This document shows, piece after piece, positions 56,750 to 64,000 of a stretch of DNA of 64,000 nt (its first letter is position 1; every line of letters starts with the position of its first letter). The notes below the pieces were generated by a model. That model saw only the letters and a program-made list of their open reading frames with translations, was not told the origin of the DNA and did not search any database. The stretch spans positions 47,689-111,688 of the forward strand of contig NZ_QRVG01000005.1 of NCBI RefSeq assembly GCF_003459245.1, given 5' to 3'. The stretch comes from Collinsella sp. AF23-2. Lineage in GTDB: Bacteria; Actinomycetota; Coriobacteriia; Coriobacteriales; Coriobacteriaceae. The position numbers were made by a program, and so were the translations under genes.

Positions 56750-57637
56750 ATGCTCGTCAGTATGAGAGATATCTGCAACATCGCCGAACAGAACAATATG
56801 GCGGTCGCTGCAGTAAATTCCGCGAGTCTTGAGGCCGTCCGCGCCGCTGTGGACGTGGCGGAGGAAACAGGTTATCCGATTATCATCCAGCATGCCGAGG
56901 TTCACGAGTCGCTGGTGCCGATTGACGTGGTGGCTCCGCTGGTTACAGCACTGGCTGAGCGCTCGAGTGCGCATATCTGCCTGAATCTGGATCATTGTGA
57001 GAATCTATCCTATGCTCGTCGTGCGTTGGAGCTCGGTTTCACGGGCGTCATGTTCGACGGTTCTGCACTTTCCTACGAACGTAATGTTGAGCTTTCCCAG
57101 TACGCTGCCCAGATGTGCGCCGACTTTGGTGCAGGCCTTGAGTGCGAACTTGGTTCTATGGGGTCGCGTGAGGGTGGCGATCCTGATGCTGGGTCCACGG
57201 CGGAAGAGGCGGGCGCCATCTATACCGATCCTGACCAGGCGCGTGACTTCGTTGAGTCCACGGGGCTCGATATCCTGGCCTGCTCGTTCGGAACGGTGCA
57301 CGGCCTGTATAAGGGCGAGCCCCATTTGAACATTGACGTTCTGACCGACATTCGCAGCTGTGTGAACGTGCCACTTGTCATGCACGGTGGCTCCGGTGTT
57401 TCCGACGAGGATTACGCTCGTGCCATCAATGCCGGCATCCGCAAGATTAACTACTACACGTATGGCGTTAAATATGCCGGCGATGCCGTGCGCGCCATGG
57501 TTGATGAAAAGACTGAGGGACATCCGGATGCTCCGATCTATTGGCACGATATGACGGCAGTCGCGTTCGAGAGCCTGCGCAGCACATTCGAGCATGTCGT
57601 GCGAGTATTCGCCAATGGCGCGGCTCCTTTGGCTTAA
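56750..57637 (+). CDS. Class II ketose-bisphosphate aldolase
   Basis: 295 residues. Zinc ligands in LNLDHCENL and VHGLYKGEP/MHGGSG, and GLECELGSMG; similar to fructose- or tagatose-bisphosphate aldolases (GatY/KbaY). It splits the sugar bisphosphate after PTS import. ATG 56750 follows AAAGGAGAACAG; a longer reading (56681) overlaps the promoter. First gene of the operon; a sugar-phosphate kinase is not present. Confidence 0.9.
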   Translation: MLVSMRDICNIAEQNNMAVAAVNSASLEAVRAAVDVAEETGYPIIIQHAEVHESLVPIDVVAPLVTALAERSSAHICLNLDHCENLSYARRALELGFTGVMFDGSALSYERNVELSQYAAQMCADFGAGLECELGSMGSREGGDPDAGSTAEEAGAIYTDPDQARDFVESTGLDILACSFGTVHGLYKGEPHLNIDVLTDIRSCVNVPLVMHGGSGVSDEDYARAINAGIRKINYYTYGVKYAGDAVRAMVDEKTEGHPDAPIYWHDMTAVAFESLRSTFEHVVRVFANGAAPLA

Positions 57638-57647
57638 GGGGTGTGCT

Positions 57648-58070
57648 ATGAAGAAAATTTTAGTTGCAACCCACGGACGCCTAGCAAGTGGCGTCAAAAG
57701 TGTGGCTGAGGTGCTGCTTCATGATGATAGCGCCATAACCGTCGTTGATTGCTATGTGGACGAATCGGATCCCAATGAGCAGATCGCAGAGTTTATCGAT
57801 GGCGTGAGGCCAGAGGACGATGCGTTGATCGTTACCGATCTTTTGGGCGGGAGCGTCTGCAACATGGTTACGGCCATGCAGCCGGAAAAGCACGGCATCG
57901 TACATGTGACCGGTTTCAACATCGCGTTAATTCTCGAATGCCTGATTACGGGCGAGGCGTTCACGCCCGAGTATATCGACAGCGTAATCGCGCAGGCATC
58001 GACCTCCATGCGGCGTGTGGTCCTGCGGGCAGGCGGGGCGACAGATACCGATGACGATTTCTTTGGATAG
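57648..58070 (+). CDS. PTS IIA, mannose/fructose/sorbose family
   Basis: 140 residues. EIIA-Man fold with phospho-His9 in VATHGRLASG and LLGGSVCNMVTAM. It receives phosphate from HPr and passes it to the IIB at 58118. It follows the aldolase after 10 bp. Confidence 0.92.
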   Translation: MKKILVATHGRLASGVKSVAEVLLHDDSAITVVDCYVDESDPNEQIAEFIDGVRPEDDALIVTDLLGGSVCNMVTAMQPEKHGIVHVTGFNIALILECLITGEAFTPEYIDSVIAQASTSMRRVVLRAGGATDTDDDFFG

Positions 58071-58117
58071 GAAGTGGTCCGCTTTGGCGGGCGGAGCGAA
58101 GACGAAAGGAGAACGAA

Positions 58118-58615
58118 ATGATCGTTCAGCTGCGAGTGGATGACCGCCTGGTTCACGGACAGGTCACGCTCATGTGGGGAAAGGAGCTGAGCACCAAGGG
58201 TATTTTAGTCGCGAATGACGCTGCGGCCCAAAATGAAACCCAGTCGTCGACGCTCAAGATGGCTTGCCCGAGTGGGCAGAAGCTTCTCATCCGTACAATA
58301 GACGACGCTATCAAGATTGCTAACGATCCGCGTGCGGGCGAGATGCGCATCTTCGCCCTTACTGGGAACATCGCCGATGCACTCAAACTAGTGAAAGGGG
58401 CTCCCGGTAGGATCGGCAGCGTGAACGTTGCGAATGTCGGCCGCTTCGATCGAAGCGACGATGCAGCCAAGGTGCTGCTGACAACGGGTGTAACGCTCAA
58501 TCCAGACGAGGTGGCTGCAGCGCGCGAGCTGTGTGAGCAAGATCTGCCGGTGTTTCATCAGGTCGGCGTTACAGACGGTAAGGTCAAGGTTTCCGACCTG
58601 CTGGCAAAGCTCTAA
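58118..58615 (+). CDS. PTS IIB, mannose/fructose/sorbose family
   Basis: 165 residues. RVDDRLVHGQV carries the phospho-His (His13), the family hallmark. Soluble domain that phosphorylates the incoming sugar. CGAAAGGAG precedes the ATG. IIC follows after 12 bp. Confidence 0.93.
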   Translation: MIVQLRVDDRLVHGQVTLMWGKELSTKGILVANDAAAQNETQSSTLKMACPSGQKLLIRTIDDAIKIANDPRAGEMRIFALTGNIADALKLVKGAPGRIGSVNVANVGRFDRSDDAAKVLLTTGVTLNPDEVAAARELCEQDLPVFHQVGVTDGKVKVSDLLAKL

Positions 58616-58627
58616 GGAGGGATTGAT

Positions 58628-59455
58628 ATGCTGACGACTGCGCTCTTGGCATATTTGGCAGCTTTTATCTGCTATTTCGTCCAATGGACGTTTGGACAGC
58701 CCATGATTGACCAGCCCCTGGGCGTGGGTCTTGTGGCGGGCATTATCTTTGGCGATGTTACCGCAGGCATTATCATCGGTGCTGCGCTCCAGGCTATTTT
58801 CATCGGAAGCGTCAACGTGGGCGGTGCGACTTCGGCTGATACGGTGGCAGGAACGGTGCTCGCTGTGTGCTTCGTGGTCGTGTCTGGCATGGAGCAGGGC
58901 GTAGCGATTCCGCTCGCGGTGGCTGCGGCTATTTTTGCGAACATCATCTACTCGCTCGTTCTCAACGTGCTCATGTTTTTCTGGGCTCCTGTTATTGATT
59001 GGGCCGCGAACTCGGGTGACAGTAAGAAGCTCTTCATCTGCCATTTTGGCGGCGCCGTAGTCATGAACGGTCTATTCGCCATCCCGACGTTTTTGGCGGT
59101 GTGGGTCGGTGCCGAGCCGGCATCGCAGCTTATGAATATGGTGCCGCAGGCGGTCCTGAACGGGTTCAATGCTGCATCCGGCCTGCTTCCCGCCGTGGGC
59201 ATGGCGCTACTTCTGCGCATGCTCTGGGATAACAAGATTGCAATTTATTTCCTGCTCGGCTTCGTGCTCTTCCAATATCTCAACATGCCCATGGTCGCAA
59301 TTGCCGCCGTCGGTGCAGTGATCTTGGTCGTTACGGCCCTGCGTGACCTTGAAAATCTCGACCTGCGCAACCAGATTAAGGCCTTGCGCGAATCGGGCGT
59401 CGCAGCTGGTGCCCAGTCCGTCGCCGAGCTCGAAGAGGAGGATTTCTTCGCATGA
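58628..59455 (+). CDS. PTS IIC, mannose family
   Basis: 275 residues, about seven or eight membrane segments. IGAALQAIFIGSVNVGGATSADTVAGTV is the typical IIC-Man stretch. It forms the sugar channel with IID. TAAGGAGG precedes ATG. It overlaps the IID start by four bases. Confidence 0.92.
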   Translation: MLTTALLAYLAAFICYFVQWTFGQPMIDQPLGVGLVAGIIFGDVTAGIIIGAALQAIFIGSVNVGGATSADTVAGTVLAVCFVVVSGMEQGVAIPLAVAAAIFANIIYSLVLNVLMFFWAPVIDWAANSGDSKKLFICHFGGAVVMNGLFAIPTFLAVWVGAEPASQLMNMVPQAVLNGFNAASGLLPAVGMALLLRMLWDNKIAIYFLLGFVLFQYLNMPMVAIAAVGAVILVVTALRDLENLDLRNQIKALRESGVAAGAQSVAELEEEDFFA

Positions 59456-60312
59456 GTACCACCGATACCGCAAGCGAGAAGATCAGCATCTCCACTAAGG
59501 ATCTTTCCGCTGAAGACCGTAAGATGCTGCGCGGCATCTTCTTCCACTCGTTCAACGTCTTTGCCCATTACGGCGGCGGCGCTCGCGGAGGCGCTTCAGG
59601 CTTCATGTGGTCCATCTGGCCTGCCATCGAGCGTTTCTACCCGGATAAAGAACAGCGTCGCGATGCCCTGGTACGCCATTCGACCTGGTATAACATCACG
59701 TCAAATGTCGGTACGTTCTGCATGGGCCTTGTTGCCTCGATGGAGAAGGAGAACGCGGCCGAGCCTGATTTCGATACGCATTCGATCGACTCGGTCAAAG
59801 CTTCGCTCATGGGTCCCATGTCGGGCATCGGCGATGCAATCTTCTGGGGCGTTATCCGTGTTATCGCGGCCTCGGTCGGTATGGCGCTGTGCTCTCAGAA
59901 CGGATCGCTTCTGGGTCCGATCGCGTTTCTGCTCATTTACAACATTCCGTCGTGGATTACGCGTTGGGTGCTGACGGTTCTTGGGTATCGCGTCGGTTCG
60001 AGCTTCATCACCAAGATCTACGAGAGCGGCTTGATGGGTATTGTAACCAAACTCTCAAGCACGCTCGGCCTGCTGATGATCGGCGCCATGGCTGCCTCGT
60101 TCGTTAAGTTCAACTGCGCGATCTCAATTCCGATGCCCGAGGGCGATCCGGTCATGATCCAGACGTATCTCGATACGATCTTCATCGGCCTGATTCCGCT
60201 GCTGTACACCCTGGGTTGTTTCAAGCTGCTCAAGAAGAACACCAACGTGAACTGGATCATTATCGGCACCATGATCATTGGCCTGGTGCTTGGCCTGACG
60301 GGGATTTGCTAG
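59452..60312 (+). CDS. PTS IID, mannose family
   Basis: 286 residues. IID signatures FFHSFNVFAHYGGGARGGASGFMWSI and DSVKASLMGPMSGIGDAIFWGV, and membrane segments in the C-terminal half. Completes the transporter. Last gene; a terminator follows. Confidence 0.92.
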   Translation: MSTTDTASEKISISTKDLSAEDRKMLRGIFFHSFNVFAHYGGGARGGASGFMWSIWPAIERFYPDKEQRRDALVRHSTWYNITSNVGTFCMGLVASMEKENAAEPDFDTHSIDSVKASLMGPMSGIGDAIFWGVIRVIAASVGMALCSQNGSLLGPIAFLLIYNIPSWITRWVLTVLGYRVGSSFITKIYESGLMGIVTKLSSTLGLLMIGAMAASFVKFNCAISIPMPEGDPVMIQTYLDTIFIGLIPLLYTLGCFKLLKKNTNVNWIIIGTMIIGLVLGLTGIC

Positions 60313-60339
60313 TTGCTGCAAGTTTCAAGACGATGTTTA

Positions 60340-60376
60340 CCCGCCCGAGTGTGCCTAAGGTGCGCTCGGGCGGGCT
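60340..60376 (+). terminator. Intrinsic terminator after the mannose-family PTS operon
   Basis: CCCGCCCGAGTG pairs with CGCTCGGGCGGG (one mismatch), 27 bp after the IID stop. Confidence 0.75.
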
Positions 60377-60393
60377 TGCGTTGGGTTTAAAGC

Positions 60394-60474
60394 AATGTAT
60401 ACACTGTCTGCGCCGATACGCGTAGACGATTCGTAAGCACGTGTGCGCTCTGGATACCGCATCCCGCGGTATCC
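60394..60474 (+). promoter_or_regulatory. Palindromes upstream of the 55-residue gene
   Basis: TGTATACA (60396-60403) is a perfect palindrome, the kind bound by GntR-type regulators. GGATACCGC/GCGGTATCC (60452-60474) forms a small hairpin. Both lie before the short gene; function is inferred. Confidence 0.4.
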
Positions 60475-60544
60475 ATGCATTACGATGGCCGTAATCAGTC
60501 ATAGTGTAAGAATGGAATTCAAGCCACACGGAAAGGTGCATGCC

Positions 60545-60712
60545 ATGGATAGCAAGGACGAGTGCAAGCAGCCCCTGCGCGAGAAGAGGGAGACGAAAAA
60601 GCCCACCGATCCCTACATTCGTGCCGAGAACGAGGATGACGACGGCTACGATCCTTATAGCGATCGTCGCCCCGAGCGCGAGCCCCTCTTCGAAGCCGAC
60701 CCCTGGCGTTAA
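60545..60712 (+). CDS. Small charged protein, 55 residues
   Basis: Starts MDSKDECKQPLREKRETKK; many charged residues and no membrane segment. The C-terminal half is acidic and aromatic (NEDDDGYDPYSDRRPEREPLFEADPWR), likely disordered. GGAAAGG lies before ATG 60545. Function unknown; it could be an adaptor or a small regulator. Codon pattern and ribosome site support it as real. Confidence 0.6.
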   Translation: MDSKDECKQPLREKRETKKPTDPYIRAENEDDDGYDPYSDRRPEREPLFEADPWR

Positions 60713-60835
60713 GTAGCTGATTTGGGACGGGGCTTTTTTAGCTACTTTGTTTTCGGCTAGAGGCGTTCATGCCTGCCCCCTCGGCCGCTCGATATCCTCC
60801 GGGAGGGGCCACTAATAGAAAACTTGCTTATCCAT

Positions 60836-60911
60836 TAATCAAGATACGCATAATCTTGCTCTCCTGCTAATCAAGAATCGTTATAATCTTGATTAGCAGG
60901 AGAGCAAGATT
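60836..60911 (+). promoter_or_regulatory. Perfect 25-bp palindrome and direct repeat before the ATPase gene
   Basis: Arms 60852-60876 and 60887-60911 are perfect complements around a 10-nt loop. A 23-24-bp direct repeat, TAATCAAGA-(N5-6)-ATAATCTTG, occurs at 60836 and 60868; the second includes TATAAT (60883-60888). The right arm ends directly at GGAG of the ribosome site, so folding could hide it. Confidence 0.8.
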
Positions 60912-60919
60912 GGAGAATT

Positions 60920-62272
60920 ATGGCATTCAACGACTTGGTGGCTCAAAAAATAAAGGACTTTGAGCAACAGGGGATTCCGCAGGTCTTTGAGCGCGACCTT
61001 GATCTGGGCAACCCGCAGGAGCCAAAGCGCGACAACATCGTATATGTGATTGTGGGCGCCCGTCGTTGTGGAAAGACGTATCGCCTGTATCAGGAGATAC
61101 GGCGGCTTCAGGGCCAAGGCGTCGAGCTTGACCGGATGCTATATTTCAATTTTGAGGATGAGCGCTTGCGTCCGTATGAGCCATCGCTACTAGCGGACGT
61201 GCTCGATACATTCTATGCACTATATCCTGCTGCTCGAGGCGAGGGCGCCTACCTTTTCTTTGACGAGATCCAGGAAATACCCGAATGGGGTGCGTTTCTG
61301 CGACGCGTGGTCGATACGGAGAAGGCGACCGTTTACGTGACGGGATCTTCTTCTAAGATGCTGTCCTCAGAACTTAAGAGCGAGTTCAGGGGCCGTTCTC
61401 TTGTGCGAGAGCTTTTTCCGTTGAGTTTTTCGGAATACGTCCGATATAAGACGGGGAGCGTTCCTGAGTCGAACGCGCCCTTCTCCTCAAGCGCTGCAGC
61501 GTTGCTCCGACACCATCTGGTCGGATATCTCGAGCGAGGGGGATTCATCGCGACACTTGAGCAGACGCCCGCAGACGCGATTCAGCTGCTACAGGAATAT
61601 GCGTCGCGAACGGTCGCTATGGACGTTGTGGAGCGTTACGACGTCAAGAGCCCTCGTTTGGCCTCACTGTTTCTGACGCGGTGTATGGCATCTTCGGGAC
61701 GAGAGCTGTCGGTGAACAAGGTGTACAACGAGTTCAAGAGCAGGCAGATACCCGTCAGTCGTAATTCGCTCAGCGACTTACTTGAGTATTACGAGGACGC
61801 CTACCTGCTGTTTTCTGTGCCGGAGTTTACGCGTTCACTTGCAAATAATACGCGGTCTGCGTCTAAAGTCTACGCTGTCGATCCTGCGATGTTTGGAGCA
61901 TTCTCTCCCGCATCGGCATTGGACCAGGGCCAGAGGCTCGAGACTGCGGTGTTCAATGCGCTCAGAAGAAGGACTCCTGCGGTGCGGGTCGGTTCGGTCT
62001 GCCGCCTACTGGTCAAGGAGAAGAATAAAAGCCATGAGGTTGACTTTGTGGCTGGGGATGCACTTCTCATGCAGGCTTATAGCCTGACTCAGGTGAGTGT
62101 GGATATGGCAAGCGAGAAAACGCGCGAACGCGAAATTGCAGCCCTCGATGCCTCGATGGCCCAGTTTGATCTTGGCGAGTCGGTAATCGTTACTATGGAT
62201 GAACAGGCCGATATTCCATGTGAACACGGTGTGGTACACGCTGTGCCCGCATGGAAGTGGCTCCTTGCCTAA
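60920..62272 (+). CDS. AAA-type ATPase with DUF4143
   Basis: 450 residues. Walker A GARRCGKTYR, Walker B YLFFDEIQEI, sensor VYVTGSSSKML; DUF4143 C-terminal domain (VSRNSLSDLLEYYEDAYLLFSVPEF; SHEVDFVAGDALLMQAYSL). A widespread family of uncertain role; the C-terminus resembles restriction-endonuclease-like folds, so a defence or mobile role is possible. GC is below its neighbours and it carries its own palindromic leader, consistent with acquisition. Confidence 0.88.
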   Translation: MAFNDLVAQKIKDFEQQGIPQVFERDLDLGNPQEPKRDNIVYVIVGARRCGKTYRLYQEIRRLQGQGVELDRMLYFNFEDERLRPYEPSLLADVLDTFYALYPAARGEGAYLFFDEIQEIPEWGAFLRRVVDTEKATVYVTGSSSKMLSSELKSEFRGRSLVRELFPLSFSEYVRYKTGSVPESNAPFSSSAAALLRHHLVGYLERGGFIATLEQTPADAIQLLQEYASRTVAMDVVERYDVKSPRLASLFLTRCMASSGRELSVNKVYNEFKSRQIPVSRNSLSDLLEYYEDAYLLFSVPEFTRSLANNTRSASKVYAVDPAMFGAFSPASALDQGQRLETAVFNALRRRTPAVRVGSVCRLLVKEKNKSHEVDFVAGDALLMQAYSLTQVSVDMASEKTREREIAALDASMAQFDLGESVIVTMDEQADIPCEHGVVHAVPAWKWLLA

Positions 62273-62288
62273 TCATCTACGGATCTGT

Positions 62289-62312
62289 GGGGCCAGGACC
62301 TCCTGGCCCCTT
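62289..62312. terminator. Terminator between convergent genes
   Basis: GGGGCCAGGA pairs with TCCTGGCCCC around CC, followed by TT. It serves the ATPase gene and perhaps the minus-strand gene. Confidence 0.7.
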
Positions 62313-62345
62313 CATCACGGTTGGGGAGTACCATGATGCGCCCGG

Positions 62346-63833
62346 CTAGTCCTGGGCCTTGATGCTCGGCAGCAGAATCTGGGCGATGTAGTCGCATTCG
62401 AGCTTGGTGGCAGCGTCGGCCTTGCCGTCTTTGCCGACCAGCACGCTCTTGATCTGGCTGTAGGTGTAGCGGTTGCCGGTCGTAAGCTCGACAAGCTCAA
62501 TGGCTGTGTCCATGGGATAGGTCGACACGGGGTTCTGCGTGCGCCTGTTGATGGTCTGGGGCACCACGTACGGATAGACGGGGCCGCTGGCGTAGACGGT
62601 ATAACCGTTGCCTAGATTGGCCGCACCCAAAACCGTATCGCCCTCATCGGGCGTAAAGCTCTCGCCCTCGCGCACCGCGACGAGCGTCACAATCGGCGTA
62701 TCGCTGTCGCCGGCAAGATAGATGCATAGCGTGCTGCCATTTTGCCAAGTCTCGACCTTGCCGTACCATTCGACGGGGATATCGAGCTGGTAGAGGTCGG
62801 TTGCCTTGTGACGGGCGTCGGCATCACGGGCTGCCTGTGCCTTTTGCGCGCTCAGGGCATTGACGGCGGCGTCGCGCCGCGCGGTTGCCGCCTGCTGGAG
62901 CACCTTGGCGGTGGCGGCGGAGCTCGCGCCTCCCTCCTCGGCATATTTGGCGGCGGCATCGATCTGGTCGTCGGTTACCGTGTCGGCCGAAGGCACCTTG
63001 AGTTTAAAGGCAGCCTGGGCACTTAAATCCTGTCCATCGCTCTTAACGGTGACCTGCGTCTTGGTGGTCGGGACGGTATAGATGGTGCCGTCGGCCGCGA
63101 TGGGGGAGGCAGCGATGGAGAGCGTGTAATCGCCGGGCAGCAGTTTGATGCCGCGGCCGTGCTCGTCAACGTAGAGCGTTTCGCTCACAGAAGAGCCGTC
63201 GGAGTCCTGGCCACTCACCTGCACGGGGATCTTTGAGCCGGTGGAGCAGTCGAGTCCCGCGGCATGTACGCCAATTTGCACCGACATCATGGTATGGGCG
63301 TTTGCGGCAACTACGGCGGCCTGCTCTTGCTGGTATCCGTTCCAAGCCGCATAGCCCGCGCCGCCGGCGACGAGCGCGACGGCCACGACACCGGCGACCA
63401 TCAGATTGCGGCGCTTGGGCGACATCTTACGATGACGAACCTCGGCTTCGTGTGCCGAGGGAGCGGACGGCAGGGGAATATCTCCCATGGCGATGGTCTC
63501 GTCGACGACTGGCGCAGAGCCCAAGCCGGGGAGCTCGCGGGTGAGCGATTCGTCGACGGGCAAGTCGCCAAGCAGGGAGGTCTCATCTCCCGCGTTGGGT
63601 TCCGGTTGGCCATTGCCCTCGTCATCGCCTTTTTCGACATCGGCTTCATCGCGAGCATCCTCGACGTCGTCGCCCGTATCCGGTATGCCATCGCCCGCCG
63701 CGTCCTGCATGTCGACGATTGTCTCGTCAAACGCAACTTCGTCCAGCGAAAACCGGTCTAGGCTCTCCAAGGCCTCGGCGCACGCCGCTGCATCTTGGGC
63801 CGCGTCCTCTTGGCCCCTCGTCTCATTTTCCAT
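62346..63833 (-). CDS. Membrane-anchored protein of unknown function
   Basis: 495 residues. Cytoplasmic N-terminus of about 140 residues is very acidic (Asp/Glu runs), then a basic stretch (RHRKMSPKRRN), one membrane segment (LMVAGVVAVALVAGGAGYAAW, about 144-165) and an outside domain with a coiled-coil section (about 285-345). The outer part has beta motifs (GIKLLPGDYTLSIAASPIAADGTIY). It resembles membrane proteins with a disordered acidic tail that may be regulated by phosphorylation, but no family was recognised. GGGGGATAT precedes ATG 63833. Confidence 0.75.
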   Translation of the reverse strand: MENETRGQEDAAQDAAACAEALESLDRFSLDEVAFDETIVDMQDAAGDGIPDTGDDVEDARDEADVEKGDDEGNGQPEPNAGDETSLLGDLPVDESLTRELPGLGSAPVVDETIAMGDIPLPSAPSAHEAEVRHRKMSPKRRNLMVAGVVAVALVAGGAGYAAWNGYQQEQAAVVAANAHTMMSVQIGVHAAGLDCSTGSKIPVQVSGQDSDGSSVSETLYVDEHGRGIKLLPGDYTLSIAASPIAADGTIYTVPTTKTQVTVKSDGQDLSAQAAFKLKVPSADTVTDDQIDAAAKYAEEGGASSAATAKVLQQAATARRDAAVNALSAQKAQAARDADARHKATDLYQLDIPVEWYGKVETWQNGSTLCIYLAGDSDTPIVTLVAVREGESFTPDEGDTVLGAANLGNGYTVYASGPVYPYVVPQTINRRTQNPVSTYPMDTAIELVELTTGNRYTYSQIKSVLVGKDGKADAATKLECDYIAQILLPSIKAQD

Positions 63834-64000
63834 ATATCCCCCAAGCTCAATATCGGGACAACAATGTACCCAAAATTAAGGTCACATAGAGCTGGCGTGC
63901 AGTCGGAAATTCGATTTTATCTGCGCGATACATTGTGAATATGTGCATGAATGCACGCGCGACAGACACTATGACCCAATCCGAGGGCACTAAAAAGATA
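63834..64000. other. Upstream region of the 62346 gene
   Basis: 167 bp with no gene seen. AT-richer than the coding regions, as expected for a promoter, but no confident -35/-10 pair was found. Confidence 0.4.

Overview
The window looks like chromosome of a gut coriobacterium, most likely Collinsella. This is inferred from the high GC content, the actinobacterial dnaK-grpE-dnaJ-hspR heat-shock operon, the many sugar PTS systems, the hydrogenase-maturation genes and the general protein sequence character. No rRNA, tRNA, CRISPR array, prophage or insertion sequence was seen. About 57 protein genes can be supported.

Layout. 0.3-4.2 kb: three-gene membrane signalling unit (degenerate 7TM sensor, histidine kinase, LuxR-type regulator). 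4.3-8.6 kb (minus): lipoprotein, SPFH protein and two zinc-ribbon proteins, resembling the Bacillus ydj stress cluster. 8.8-15.3 kb: DUF1593 nucleosidase-like protein, a secreted-type-fold esterase, a beta-glucoside-family PTS IIBC and an apiosidase-like GH140 protein. 15.5-19.4 kb: Mg2+ P-type ATPase and pyrE. 19.8-28.4 kb: XRE, RpiR and AraC regulators, a large glycoside-hydrolase-like protein, a GH1 6-phospho-beta-glucosidase, PTS IIA-Glc and a lipoprotein. 28.8-35.5 kb (minus): one operon with a small His-rich protein, nikR, hypF, hypC, hypD, hypE and a HAD phosphatase. 35.7-38.8 kb: thioredoxin, a UDG-like hypothetical protein and an AgrC/AgrA-type two-component pair. 39.1-42.9 kb: nadABC-niaR with a NiaR-type operator on its promoter. 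43.1-55.6 kb: ferredoxin, dnaK-grpE-dnaJ-hspR, an aconitase-family hydratase, two divergent membrane-anchored unknowns and clpB. 55.7-60.3 kb: DeoR regulator divergent from an aldolase plus mannose-family PTS (IIA, IIB, IIC, IID). 60.5-63.8 kb: a 55-residue protein, a DUF4143 ATPase behind a perfect 25-bp palindrome, and a membrane-anchored unknown.

The most unusual content lies between the genes. Nearly every long intergenic space carries near-perfect inverted repeats belonging to a few families that recur in the window. Several families show paired base changes that preserve the stem: an about 146-nt nested structured element (two copies), a GTGGATAATCTCCC hairpin (three copies), a GGGGAC-loop hairpin (four paired copies plus fragments), a CCACCACAAAGG hairpin (four copies), and a tandem CGGGATGCG/CGGGTCGCAG array (two loci). 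These modules are combined like building blocks. They may be REP-like elements mobilised by a transposase encoded elsewhere, or structured RNA 3' ends. This is the best candidate in the window for something undescribed.
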